Assembly (NCBI GenBank): GCA_034717835.1
Contig: JAYELZ010000273.1
Coordinates: 1 to 63,445 of the forward strand
Reading direction: 5' to 3'
DNA: 63,445 bases
Source of the DNA: G713 sp034717835
Lineage (GTDB): Bacteria; Chloroflexota; Anaerolineae; B4-G1; SLSP01
Both the position numbers and the translations under genes were made by a program. Positions 24,567 through 33,186 of the stretch are shown one piece after another. The notes under the pieces were generated by a model. The model saw nothing but the letters and a program-made list of their open reading frames with translations, was not told the DNA's origin and ran no database searches. How positions within the stretch are numbered: position 1 is the stretch's first letter; each line of letters starts with the position of its first letter.

Positions 24567-24827
24567 TTAAAACTCCTGCTCACATATAGTACACCCTACA
24601 CAAATTGCCCAGCAACGACAGCTCGGGACGGTCTCTTGACCGTGCCCGCACAGCGGGATTAGGCCCGGCTAGGCGGCGCAGTCCCTGACAAGGACAGTTC
24701 CTGCAAAAGACCAGCCACAGTGAACCAATATATCTTTTAGCACGCTGACTAACGCAATTTTTTGATTTTGTCTGCGAAAATCTGCGTGCATCTGCGTCCC
24801 CTCCCGTACAAATCATCCCAGTAACCG
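24567..24827. repeat. Intergenic gap filled by dispersed repeats
   Basis: Between miaA and the YraN gene. It contains a GGACGGTCTCTTGACCG unit with GC-rich neighbours (about 24626-24690) and a TCTGCGAAAATCTGCGTGC unit (about 24768-24800) related to copies at 62780-62840. No gene is seen. Confidence 0.6.
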
Positions 24828-25220
24828 TCACGCAAAATTGCCCGGCCACGGCTCCCCGCCCACATCTGGATAGAGCGTAATGCGTTGCAACTTCCCCGTG
24901 CGATCCAGCACCACAGCCACCAATCCCAGATGCCAGCTAGGATCGAGCACCGTACACTCCGCAGCCAGATAACGCCGGGCGACGGCTTCCATCCGCGCCC
25001 GCTTACGCGGCGTCACGGATTGTTCCGGCGAGCTGTATGCGGCTCCACGCCGGGTACGCACCTCGAAGAAGGTGAGCTCCCCTTGCCGGACCGCGACAAT
25101 ATCCACCTCACCGGCCACGCAGTACCAATTCCGCCGCACAATGGTAAACCCCTGACGCTCCAACACTCTAGCCGCCAGCGTCTCCCCGCGTCGTCCCAGC
25201 CCCACCTTGCCCTTTGCCAT
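24828..25220 (-). CDS. UPF0102 / YraN family endonuclease-like protein
   Basis: A 130-residue protein of the YraN (UPF0102) family, which has a Holliday-junction-resolvase-like restriction endonuclease fold. The core motifs are present: GRRGETLAARVLERQGFTI, then GEVDIVAVRQGELTFFEVRTR, that is E..(x)..D-ExV with the catalytic-type Asp and Glu. The C-terminal region is family-typical. Function is unproven but may be in DNA processing. No clear ribosome binding site is seen. It stands alone. Confidence 0.9.
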   Translation of the reverse strand: MAKGKVGLGRRGETLAARVLERQGFTIVRRNWYCVAGEVDIVAVRQGELTFFEVRTRRGAAYSSPEQSVTPRKRARMEAVARRYLAAECTVLDPSWHLGLVAVVLDRTGKLQRITLYPDVGGEPWPGNFA

Positions 25221-25466
25221 CTAGCTAGCGTAACGGGATATCGCCGCCTGTCAAATAAGCGAGAAGGCGAGAAGGCGAGAAAGCGAAGAACTGGTGAGCA
25301 ATGATAAGTGCTTAGGTACTTCTTTGCTAACTAGCTCTCGGCAGCGAAGGCGCCATTCGCCAATTTGCCATTTGCTGATTTGCCATTCGCCCTTGACCAG
25401 GAACAATTTTAACTTTACAATGGATCTTTATTGTTAAGTAGCTAGCAAATAAGGAGCAAAGAAATT
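25221..25466. repeat. Intergenic gap filled by dispersed repeats
   Basis: Contains GCGAGAAGGCGAGAAGGCG (25259-25277 and following) and an ATTCGCCAATTTGCCATTTG-like series (about 25357-25395). Related forms occur at 2953, 27719, 42219 and 55340. The promoter of the next gene should be near 25400-25440. Confidence 0.6.
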
Positions 25467-26648
25467 ATGGATATTTTCAAGAAATGTCAAGGTGGTTATC
25501 AGCCGGCCCAAGCAGCTCGTGCGGCTGGACTCTACCCCTATTTTATTCCGTTAACTAACAACGAAGGGACAGAATCCCATATCGGGGAACGCAACCTGCT
25601 CATGATCGGTTCCAACAACTACTTGGGCCTGACCATGCACCCGCAAGTGCGGCAGGCTGCAATTGATGCCATCAACACTTATGGTCCCAGTTGCAGCGGT
25701 TCGCGCTTCCTCAACGGGACGTTGGAAATACATCTAGAATTGGAACGTCGGCTGGCCGCTTGGGTGGACAAGGAAGCCGCGCTGGTCTTCAGCACCGGCT
25801 ACCAGGTCAACGTGGGCACCATCCCCGCCATCGTGGGCCGTGACGACTACATCATCACCGACAAGGACGATCACGCCAGTATCGTAGATGGCTGCCAGCT
25901 CTCCTCTGGGAAGATGAAACGCTTCATCCACAACGACATGGCCTCGTTAAAACGGGTACTCGCCTCCCTGCCAGAGGAAGTGGGGAAATTAGTGGTGGTA
26001 GATGGCGTCTTTAGCATGGGCGGAGATATCGCCCCGCTGCCGGAAATCATCCCGCTCTGTCAACAATACGGCGCGCGGCTGATGGTGGACGACGCACATT
26101 CCTTAGGCGTCTTAGGCGGCGGACGCGGCACCGCGGCCCACTTCGGCATGACAGACGACGTGGACCTGATCATGGGGACCTTCAGCAAGTCCTTCGCTTC
26201 GCTGGGCGGCTTCATCGCCGGCGACGCCGACGTGCTGGATTACATCCAGCACACGGCCCGCTCGCTCATCTTCAGCGCCAGCATCCCCCCGGCCAACGCC
26301 GCGGCCGCGCTGGCCTCCCTGGATGTAATGCAACAAGAACCGGAGCGCATCACGCGGCTCAACGAGATTGGCACGTTCATGCGTCGTCGTTACCGCGAGT
26401 TAGGCTTCGATATTGGGCAGACCGAGACGCCCATCATCCCCATCTTCATCCGCGATCACACCAAAACCCTCCAAGTCTGGCGCGCGCTCTTCGAGGCAGG
26501 CGTCTACACCAACCCGGTGCTCTCCCCGGCCGTCCCCCCCAACGCCACCCTCCTACGCACCAGTTACATCGCCACGCACACTGACGCGCAGTTAGAAAAA
26601 GTCTTGGAGATCATGGAACAAGTGGGGCGGCAGATGGAGGTCATTTAG
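25467..26648 (+). CDS. Alpha-oxoamine synthase, serine-palmitoyltransferase-like
   Basis: A 393-residue PLP enzyme of the alpha-oxoamine synthase family (BioF, Kbl, HemA, SPT), which condenses an amino acid with an acyl-CoA. The PLP Lys is in TFSKSFASLGGF. Other family motifs are GSNNYLGLT, GPSCSGSRFLNGT, DDHASIVDG and VDDAHSLGVLG. The N-terminal AGLYPYFIPL and the ETPIIPIFIRD segment resemble bacterial serine palmitoyltransferases more than BioF or Kbl, by memory of their sequences. The ATG follows AAGGAG. No biotin or threonine-degradation gene is nearby. Confidence 0.85.
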   Translation: MDIFKKCQGGYQPAQAARAAGLYPYFIPLTNNEGTESHIGERNLLMIGSNNYLGLTMHPQVRQAAIDAINTYGPSCSGSRFLNGTLEIHLELERRLAAWVDKEAALVFSTGYQVNVGTIPAIVGRDDYIITDKDDHASIVDGCQLSSGKMKRFIHNDMASLKRVLASLPEEVGKLVVVDGVFSMGGDIAPLPEIIPLCQQYGARLMVDDAHSLGVLGGGRGTAAHFGMTDDVDLIMGTFSKSFASLGGFIAGDADVLDYIQHTARSLIFSASIPPANAAAALASLDVMQQEPERITRLNEIGTFMRRRYRELGFDIGQTETPIIPIFIRDHTKTLQVWRALFEAGVYTNPVLSPAVPPNATLLRTSYIATHTDAQLEKVLEIMEQVGRQMEVI

Positions 26649-26666
26649 GGAGCTGCCAGCTAGCTC

Positions 26667-27707
26667 CTAGGCGTTACTTTTTATCCGCTGAATAGCCCAG
26701 GCGGCATGTTCGCGGAGCAGGTCACTCCGGGGCGAGCTAACGACCTGCTCCAAGTAGGGGATGGCGGCGGGGTCGCCACGGTTCCCCAGCACTACTGCCG
26801 CATTACGGGCCAATCCTTCCGGCGTCGCGCGCCAAATTGCCGTCTGCCGAAAACGCGCCCGGAACTCCTCAGCTTTCATTAGCAGGAGTTCCGGTAGATA
26901 CAAAGTTGCGGCTGCCGGCGCGCGTTCCCCCTGGTGAGCCAAGAGCGGCTTATGGTTCCACGGGCAGACTTCTTGACAGATATCGCACCCGCAGAGATTT
27001 TCACCTAATGCCGGGCGTAATTCCACCGGGATACTACCGCGATGCTCAATAGTCAGATAAGCCACGCAACGCCGCGCATCCAACCGCCCGGGAGCCATCA
27101 GCGCGCCGGAAGGACAAGCATCCAGGCAGCGCGTACAACTGCCGCAAGCGGGTAACTCAGGACGAGAAGTCGGTTCGCAATCCAAGCCCACTAACGCAAC
27201 ACCCAAGAAGAGATACGATCCCCACCGGGGATGAATCAAGTTGGTATGCTTGCCCAACCAACCCAACCCCGCCTCCCGCGCCCAATCCCGTTCCAAAATA
27301 GGCCCGGTATCCACATAAGCGCGAGCAGGGAAAGCCCCTTTATCTACCGCTAGGCGCTGCAATAGCATTTTAAGTCGCCGCAATAGCCAGCGATGATAAT
27401 CCTCCCCCCAGGCATAGCGGGAGACGCGCCCATGCAACGGCGGCAACGGAGGAAGTGGCGCGCCGGCGTAGGAAGCCGCCACCACTATTACCGAGCGCGC
27501 CTCTGGCAGAATCCGGCGCGGATCGGCGCGGCGAGCAAGCGCATCCGGGCGTGCCAGATAACGCGCCAGCCCACCGGCATAACCTTGCGCCAGCCAATCG
27601 CGGTACGCCTCCCAAGTGCCCGCCGGCCCAGCGGGTGCCACTCCCACCAGGTCTAAGCCCACACCCAACGCATATTGGGATAATTGCTCATGCGTCAACA
27701 TCATCAT
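26667..27707 (-). CDS. queG: Epoxyqueuosine reductase
   Basis: A 346-residue QueG, the cobalamin- and Fe-S-dependent enzyme that reduces epoxyqueuosine to queuosine in tRNA. It carries two [4Fe-4S] motifs, CGSCTRCLDACPSGAL and CGCDICQEVCPWN, the N-terminal catalytic region with the YVDTGPILERDWA motif, and a C-terminal HEAT-like repeat. I chose an ATG near 27707 (three ATG codons in a row); the frame extends to 27773 without a ribosome binding site. It converges with the alpha-oxoamine synthase gene, 18 bases away. Confidence 0.95.
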   Translation of the reverse strand: MMMLTHEQLSQYALGVGLDLVGVAPAGPAGTWEAYRDWLAQGYAGGLARYLARPDALARRADPRRILPEARSVIVVAASYAGAPLPPLPPLHGRVSRYAWGEDYHRWLLRRLKMLLQRLAVDKGAFPARAYVDTGPILERDWAREAGLGWLGKHTNLIHPRWGSYLFLGVALVGLDCEPTSRPELPACGSCTRCLDACPSGALMAPGRLDARRCVAYLTIEHRGSIPVELRPALGENLCGCDICQEVCPWNHKPLLAHQGERAPAAATLYLPELLLMKAEEFRARFRQTAIWRATPEGLARNAAVVLGNRGDPAAIPYLEQVVSSPRSDLLREHAAWAIQRIKSNA

Positions 27708-27718
27708 TGCCAAATTAT

Positions 27719-27757
27719 AAAGCGAGAAGGCGATAAGGCGAATGAGCGCGAAAGGGA
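27719..27757. repeat. Dispersed repeat, GCGAGAAGGCGA family
   Basis: AGCGAGAAGGCGATAAGGCG with further units. It lies directly before the start of queG, where its promoter would be expected. Confidence 0.65.
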
Positions 27758-27811
27758 CTAACTGCCTACCCAACCACCTGACTCCCCGCCTACTTGACTA
27801 ACTTAGCCAAC

Positions 27812-27846
27812 AAAAAAAACCGGGCTGGATGACCTCCAGCCCGGTT
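27812..27846 (-). terminator. Terminator of the 27862 lipoprotein gene
   Basis: AACCGGGCTGGA pairs with TCCAGCCCGGTT around five bases, followed by a run of eight T on the minus strand. Confidence 0.92.
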
Positions 27847-27861
27847 GAAAATGCTACCCGT

Positions 27862-29013
27862 TTACTCTTCTCCCTCAACCATTAACATTACCGAGACCTC
27901 CCCGGTATCCTCATCAGTGGTGATATTTAACTGCAACGTGCGCTCATCCTTAGTCCAGGTGTCCATCACCAGACCTTCCATACTCATGCCGCCCTCCGCC
28001 TTACTCCACCCGGCACTCACCAACTCCGCCGCATAGAAGTCGACCACCGTATCGAAATCATCCGCGGTCCCAAAAGAGATCATGCCCATCATCACAGTTT
28101 CATTGGTAGCATTCGGATAACCGGGAATATCATCTGGCAGACCACCACTCGTTGCCTCTGCTGGCGGCTCAATGGTCATATCTGTATTGATATCGGTAAC
28201 ATTCCAGGACATGAAGTAGCTAGTTACCTCCTCATCCTCCATCACCATACCTTCCACTGCACTCTCCATGCGCACCGTGAAAGCCGGTAACCCGCTCTGA
28301 TTGGCAATCCAGAGTTCCATTTTAGCGCTCTCAACCTCGCCAGTATTACCAGGAGTCATTCCAGACATAGCCCCCATCATCTCCATCACCTGTTTGTCAA
28401 GTAGATAATGGCGCGTATGAATTCCATTGACGGTTTCCTTACCCTGATACTCAGCCTGCTCCAACATATCTTCCTGGACATCATCTGGAGAGAAAGGCAG
28501 ATTGTCTTCAAAACTACTAACATCCTCATCCGAAAGCTCGGTCTGCATCCACTCTTCACCCATCTTCATCCACTGGTGGTTGCCAATCTGAATAATCTCC
28601 ATGCTGCTGCCATCGGCGGAGAAGCCCCCGGTCATGATTATCTGATGCGCAGCTGGGTCGCGCGTGGCCGCCATTTCCATTTGCGTCTCTTCTACAGTGC
28701 CATCCTCTGTTTCAAAACGCATAATCATTATGGTGCGGTAACTATCCAACCCGGCCAAAGCTGCTGCGTCAAGTTCGATTTCCTCCGCATCAGCCTCGGC
28801 TTCTGGCACGCTCTCCCCTGCTTCAGCCTCCGTCTCTCCACCCAACCCCTCAGTCAAATTTTCAGCATCCTCGGCTAATTCCTGAGCCTGTTCAGCTAAT
28901 TCCTCTGCTTGCTCACCCACTTCTTGAGCCTTTTCGGTCAAGCTGCCTAGACTACAACCTAACGAAAGTACCAGCAAAACACTTACCAACAACCACAAAT
29001 ACCGCTTCTGCAT
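27862..29013 (-). CDS. Acidic lipoprotein, LppX/LolA-like fold candidate
   Basis: A 383-residue exported protein. The signal peptide ends in lipobox LSLGC (Cys20). Residues 25-85 are a strongly acidic Ala/Glu-rich heptad region likely to be helical. The remainder shows alternating strands with Met-rich segments (QIGNHQWMKMGEEWMQTE, NGIHTRHYLLDKQVM), as in LppX/LprG or LolA-type lipoproteins, and a second C-terminal unit (about 290-380). This is a pattern judgement only. The ATG follows GGGAGG. It has its own terminator. Confidence 0.75.
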   Translation of the reverse strand: MQKRYLWLLVSVLLVLSLGCSLGSLTEKAQEVGEQAEELAEQAQELAEDAENLTEGLGGETEAEAGESVPEAEADAEEIELDAAALAGLDSYRTIMIMRFETEDGTVEETQMEMAATRDPAAHQIIMTGGFSADGSSMEIIQIGNHQWMKMGEEWMQTELSDEDVSSFEDNLPFSPDDVQEDMLEQAEYQGKETVNGIHTRHYLLDKQVMEMMGAMSGMTPGNTGEVESAKMELWIANQSGLPAFTVRMESAVEGMVMEDEEVTSYFMSWNVTDINTDMTIEPPAEATSGGLPDDIPGYPNATNETVMMGMISFGTADDFDTVVDFYAAELVSAGWSKAEGGMSMEGLVMDTWTKDERTLQLNITTDEDTGEVSVMLMVEGEE

Positions 29014-29206
29014 AGTTGCCCTCCCGTAAATTATTAACCCGCTATGTTTACAGACATCTTCAAATACACTAAAACATTCTAACAGAGTTATTCCCCCCAG
29101 TCAACTCTTTGATAAAATCACCTCCTTTCTCAAGTAAATATTCACTCCCGTTCCCTCTCCTGTAATTTCTTGCCCTTTAACCTATTAGTGCTATATTGGA
29201 TTCATT

Positions 29207-30364
29207 ATGAATATGGAAGAAGAGGTAAGAATTGTTCCTGATCGTCCCCATCGTCACTGCCCTGTCTGTGATGCACGGGTAGCTGAAGGAGCTAAAACTT
29301 GTTTGATGTGCGGAGCCTCACTAGACGAGAGATCCTCAACCGATGCCGCCGCTTCTGAACCAACAACCAACAAAAAGCAACTCACTTGGCAGCGTCTGGC
29401 CATCCTGGGAGGCTTAGCCTTAGTCATTCTCACCCTGGCGGTACTGCTGGGGTTAAATCTTTCCCACAAAGCCGCCGTGGTACCCACCGCTACCGCCACC
29501 CTCACCGTCACCGCTACCGTTACCCGCTCCCCTACGGTCACACCCTCTCCGACCGCCACCGCCTCACCCTACCCGACCGCCACACCTATCCCACCAGAAG
29601 AGTACACGGTCCAATCTGGCGACACCTTGCTATCCATCGCCAATGAGTTTGATCTCACTGTACTGGAATTAAAAAACTTCAACACCTTAATAGCTGATAC
29701 CATCGTGGTCGGACAAGCACTACTGATACCGCCGCCAACTCCCACCCCCGGTCCCACACCCACTTGGGATCCCTCTCAACCCACTCCGACCTATGCCCCC
29801 TATTTACTCCACACCGTCAAACTGGGGGATACGCTCTCCACGATCGCGGAAAGCTATCACGTCAGCATGGCTGATATTCGCTGGGCCAATGATATTCCCA
29901 CAGACTCTACTACGGTAAAAGTAAATCAAGTGTTGCAAATTCCACACTACACCCCCACGCCAGAGGTTCAGCAGCCAATTCAGGGCGGAGATTCGCCGGC
30001 TAAGCAAACTGGCTATGCGGCCCCCACCCTACTCTATCCACCGGAGGGAATGATTTTCACTGGCGCACAGACGCTGGTTATGCTACAATGGACCTCCACC
30101 GGGATTTTGGAAACAGAAGAGTTTTATCGAGTAGAGCTCATTCTTCCTACTGGAGATAAACCAGAAAACACTTATGCTTACCTTCGTAGCACTGCCTGGC
30201 GGGTACCAACAGAACTCTGCCCGCCCCCGGAGATAGCCAGTCGCACTTGCTCTTGGAATGTAGCAATTGTCCGCCGCAGTGGCCCGGCGGCCAAACCCAG
30301 TTACACAATTATCAGATCCGCCACAGAAGACCGTACTTTTTCCTGGAACGCAACGTCGCCCTAA
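29207..30364 (+). CDS. Zinc-ribbon membrane protein with two extracytoplasmic LysM domains
   Basis: A 385-residue protein. Residues 18-36 form a zinc ribbon (CPVCDA..CLMCGAS), about 65-85 is one membrane helix (LAILGGLALVILTLAVLLG), 90-125 is a Thr/Pro-rich linker, and two LysM domains follow (about 130-175, QSGDTLLSIANEF; about 200-248, KLGDTLSTIAESY). The C-terminal 120 residues look like an Ig-like or fibronectin-like domain with two Cys. The topology puts the ribbon inside and LysM outside. The ribosome binding site is weak. It is probably a cell-envelope glycan-binding protein; the function is unknown. Confidence 0.85.
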   Translation: MNMEEEVRIVPDRPHRHCPVCDARVAEGAKTCLMCGASLDERSSTDAAASEPTTNKKQLTWQRLAILGGLALVILTLAVLLGLNLSHKAAVVPTATATLTVTATVTRSPTVTPSPTATASPYPTATPIPPEEYTVQSGDTLLSIANEFDLTVLELKNFNTLIADTIVVGQALLIPPPTPTPGPTPTWDPSQPTPTYAPYLLHTVKLGDTLSTIAESYHVSMADIRWANDIPTDSTTVKVNQVLQIPHYTPTPEVQQPIQGGDSPAKQTGYAAPTLLYPPEGMIFTGAQTLVMLQWTSTGILETEEFYRVELILPTGDKPENTYAYLRSTAWRVPTELCPPPEIASRTCSWNVAIVRRSGPAAKPSYTIIRSATEDRTFSWNATSP

Positions 30365-30523
30365 TCGCAGTAAGGATCTCCCGCATTTAGCACGGCACAA
30401 TTAAGGAGCGGGGAATGACTGCCTACAGTCACCCGCGCGCCTGAAAGCCAACACCAATCCGGTACAGTCATTTTTGAAAATCTTGGCGTCCTTTGCAGTG
30501 AAGATCTCCATAGGAGTAGAGCT

Positions 30524-31042
30524 ATGCAGAACCAAAATCGGTCTCAGACCCCCGCTGAATTTTTTTCACAGAGCTATCGACTTTCTTGCACCTTTGATGC
30601 ACGTCGCCAATCTTTGGGAGACTTGCTCTATACTACCACCTCAAATTACTTGATGGTAAGTAATGCCTATATTTCACCTATTAACCACCCTTCCCGCATT
30701 TCTGCCGATTACCCTAGCATCCTCATCGTCAAAGAACGACTCACCTTTGCCCTGACAGCCTACAAAGATGATGCCCTACGCCGCGATCAAAAATATGGTA
30801 GTTACCTCGGCCCCCAACTAACCGCAGTTTTTATCACTCTCCCTCACTTTGAAATCACCGGAGATCTACGCCTGCCCGGGCGCTTTGATCCGCGAATTTT
30901 GCTCAGTTCCCAAACCGAGGGCTTCATCACGTTACTCAACGTAACCGCCCAAGTGGCTTCAAATCCAGAAATTACTTATCGTGGGGAAGCCAGCATAGTC
31001 AATAAAAGCCAGATCAGTTTTATGGGATTAGCCGATCACTAG
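30524..31042 (+). CDS. DUF6812-like protein with two related halves
   Basis: A 172-residue soluble protein that I can only match loosely to DUF6812. Both halves follow the same pattern: a strand start (YRLSCTFDARRQSLGDLL; HFEITGDLRLPGRFDPRILL), then a short strand with NAYI or NVTA, then VKERLTF or VNKSQISF. This suggests an internal duplication. The ATG follows ATAGGAG. It lies 15 bases ahead of the REC-CpaE gene, so the two are co-transcribed and probably work together. Confidence 0.7.
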   Translation: MQNQNRSQTPAEFFSQSYRLSCTFDARRQSLGDLLYTTTSNYLMVSNAYISPINHPSRISADYPSILIVKERLTFALTAYKDDALRRDQKYGSYLGPQLTAVFITLPHFEITGDLRLPGRFDPRILLSSQTEGFITLLNVTAQVASNPEITYRGEASIVNKSQISFMGLADH

Positions 31043-31057
31043 CGGGGGAGGTCTTAA

Positions 31058-32152
31058 ATGGCGCGCATACTGATAATTGATGATAGCTATGATATGCTAG
31101 AGTTGCTCAAAGCAATTCTAGTACAGGACGGGAAACACCAAGTGTCACTTAGTCCTAACGGCAAAGATGGTTTGGCTCAAGCCTTGAAGGAGCACCCCGA
31201 TTTGGCAATCGTGGACGTGATGATGCCGGAGATGAACGGTTATGAAGTGGTTCGTCGTCTCCGAGCAGAACCCAGTACAGCCAACATGGGAATCATCATT
31301 CTAACCGCACGGGGGCAAGCCGTGGATAAAACCGCCGCCCTTGAAGCGGGGGCAGATCATTACATGTCAAAACCAGTTGACGCACAAGAACTAATAGATA
31401 CCGTTACTAATACCCTCAATGTTCCGCAAGTGCCGACCGAGTCCGCCATCTATCCCGTTTTTAGTCTGCGGGGAGGAGTAGGCGCTACCACTCTGGCGGT
31501 CAATCTCGCCTTGTTGCTCCAACAGCTGAGCACCACCGTACTCATTGATCTCTCCCCCAACTCAGGCCACTGTGCGCCTTATTTAGGTCTACGGCCTCAA
31601 TATCATTGGGGGATGCTAATCCAGGAGAATACCGCCAAAAACATCGATTCGAGCATCGGCAGCTTAACCCTGAAGCATTCTTCAGGGCTACGCTTGCTGG
31701 CAGCGCCGCCAACCCCTACTCCCGTAGAGCAACTCACCAGCGGAGGAACCGAACTGCTGCTCACCGTTTTGCAGAGGTATCTCCGTTTCATCGTTGTTGA
31801 TATGCCGCCCGTAATAAATACCGTGAGCACATTGCTGTTAGAAAAAGCTAGCAAGGTAATTCTGGTCAGTGGATCCGATTCTCCCAGCCTCCAAACTACA
31901 TTACACACCCTAAAAGCCTTGCAGGAACACCGCGATAAATTAGTATTGGTGCTCAATAACGTTGCACCTGGCCGACAGTTACCTTTAGCCGCAGTACAAC
32001 GCGCGCTCCACATGCCGGTTACAGTACAAATCCCCTACCATGCCCCAGAAGTCGCCACCAAACAGGCGGGAGCGCCGGCCGTGCCCAGTCAACCGAAGTC
32101 CCCGGTAGTAGTCAATTTGCAGCGAGTTGTTCGCATTTTGCTGCATAAATAG
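31058..32152 (+). CDS. Receiver domain fused to a CpaE/TadZ-like ParA ATPase
   Basis: A 364-residue protein. Residues 1-122 are a complete receiver with phospho-Asp in LAIVDVMMPEMNGYE, a Thr switch and KPVD. Residues 130-360 are a MinD/ParA-type ATPase of the CpaE/TadZ class. The P-loop is SLRGGVGATTLAVNLA, with Ala where ParA proteins have the second Lys, as in CpaE relatives. The Walker B-like strand is FIVVDMPPV. CpaE/TadZ proteins place Tad pili at the pole, but no pilus genes are seen here. The ATG follows GGGGGAGG. It is probably co-transcribed with the upstream DUF6812-like gene. Confidence 0.9.
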   Translation: MARILIIDDSYDMLELLKAILVQDGKHQVSLSPNGKDGLAQALKEHPDLAIVDVMMPEMNGYEVVRRLRAEPSTANMGIIILTARGQAVDKTAALEAGADHYMSKPVDAQELIDTVTNTLNVPQVPTESAIYPVFSLRGGVGATTLAVNLALLLQQLSTTVLIDLSPNSGHCAPYLGLRPQYHWGMLIQENTAKNIDSSIGSLTLKHSSGLRLLAAPPTPTPVEQLTSGGTELLLTVLQRYLRFIVVDMPPVINTVSTLLLEKASKVILVSGSDSPSLQTTLHTLKALQEHRDKLVLVLNNVAPGRQLPLAAVQRALHMPVTVQIPYHAPEVATKQAGAPAVPSQPKSPVVVNLQRVVRILLHK

Positions 32153-32278
32153 CGAGATGCAGTTACCGACTAACTACACAAGCCTTCCGATTACTAAAAA
32201 ACCGGAAAGCTTATCACTTAAATAGCATGATGCAGCTCTAGCTATTGAATTATTACCCTAAGCAGAAGTCCAAACGCG

Positions 32279-32443
32279 CTAGAGCTGGACAGACCCCAGA
32301 ACCAGTAAAAAGAGGGCGCCGATCAATACCACATCCAAGAAGAGTAACACTGAAAGCACAAATTTTTGCCAGGGCAGCAAGCCTAATTCTAACCCCGCAG
32401 GAGCTGCCGCATCAGTTTTTTCTTCTTCTAGCCGCTCCAACAT
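32279..32443 (-). CDS. Small membrane protein, 54 residues
   Basis: A short gene between a plus-strand ATPase gene and the plus-strand glycosylase gene, on the opposite strand. The ATG at 32443 is preceded by GAGAGG at a good distance. Residues 1-20 are acidic and hydrophilic (ERLEEEKTD). Residues 24-54 begin LPWQKFVLSVLLFLDV and form one long hydrophobic helix that ends two residues before the stop. The clean N-in amphipathic layout and good start favour a real gene. I do not recognise the family. A plus-strand frame over the same bases looks like its shadow. Confidence 0.65.
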   Translation of the reverse strand: MLERLEEEKTDAAAPAGLELGLLPWQKFVLSVLLFLDVVLIGALFLLVLGSVQL

Positions 32444-32514
32444 CTAGCACCTCTCTGAAAATACTTTTTGCACCAGTGAAAATGAGCATACCCCGGTAAG
32501 AAGGAAAAGTCAAT

Positions 32515-33111
32515 ATGTCGCCACGTTTACCACGCAAATTCTACGCACGCCCCACGCTCACCGTCGCCCAGGAGCTGCTCAACAAGAGATTGGTACGGCT
32601 CTTAGAGAGCGAGCGACTTGTCGGGCGCATAGTGGAGGTAGAAGCGTATATCGGCACCCAAGATCAAGCTTCCCACGCCCATTGTGGTCTCACGCGGCGC
32701 AATGCAGCGATGTTCGGGCCGCCGGGCCATGCTTACGTCTATCTCATCTACGGCATACACCACTGCTTGAACTTAGTCACTGCTCCGGAGGGCTATCCCG
32801 CCGCCGTCCTGATCCGCGCCTTAGAACCGGTCGCCGGGCTTACTACCCAAGGGCGCTTGCGCGGCTCCAAACGTTCCCGCAAAGAACTGACTAACGGGCC
32901 GGGCAAACTCTGTCAGGCATTGGCCATTGACCGCCGGTTAGATCATGACGATCTCTGCGCGCCACAAAGCCTCCTCTGGATTGAGGACGCGGACGTGCTT
33001 CCCCCTTCAGAGCTTGTTGCCACTCCTCGCATCAACGTTACGGGTGATGAACAAACGCGTAGCGTGCCGTGGCGTTTTTTCATCCGGGATAATGCTTGGG
33101 TGAGCAAATAA
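32515..33111 (+). CDS. DNA-3-methyladenine glycosylase, AAG/MPG family
   Basis: A 198-residue alkyladenine DNA glycosylase of the MPG fold, which removes alkylated and deaminated purines for base excision repair. The family motifs are the start LPRKFYARPTLTVAQELLNK, the catalytic region VGRIVEVEAYIGTQDQASHA, YVYLIYGIHHCLN, VLIRALEP and TNGPGKLCQAL. Length is typical. The ATG follows AAGGAAAAG. It appears monocistronic and ends before a shared hairpin. Confidence 0.95.
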   Translation: MSPRLPRKFYARPTLTVAQELLNKRLVRLLESERLVGRIVEVEAYIGTQDQASHAHCGLTRRNAAMFGPPGHAYVYLIYGIHHCLNLVTAPEGYPAAVLIRALEPVAGLTTQGRLRGSKRSRKELTNGPGKLCQALAIDRRLDHDDLCAPQSLLWIEDADVLPPSELVATPRINVTGDEQTRSVPWRFFIRDNAWVSK

Positions 33112-33134
33112 ATCCCCATAGGAACTTATACTAA

Positions 33135-33164
33135 AACGGGGGGGGAGAAATCTCCCACCCCGTT
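33135..33164. terminator. Hairpin between converging glycosylase and GTPase genes
   Basis: AACGGGGGGGGAGA and TCTCCCACCCCGTT pair with one mismatch around two bases. It sits between two converging genes. Confidence 0.65.
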
Positions 33165-33186
33165 GACGCGCTAAAAGGTGTAACGT

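Noticed and set aside
32245..32499. 84-codon plus-strand frame between the CpaE-like gene and the glycosylase gene
   Set aside because: The opposite strand encodes a better candidate with a ribosome binding site and a clean membrane helix; this frame looks like its shadow.
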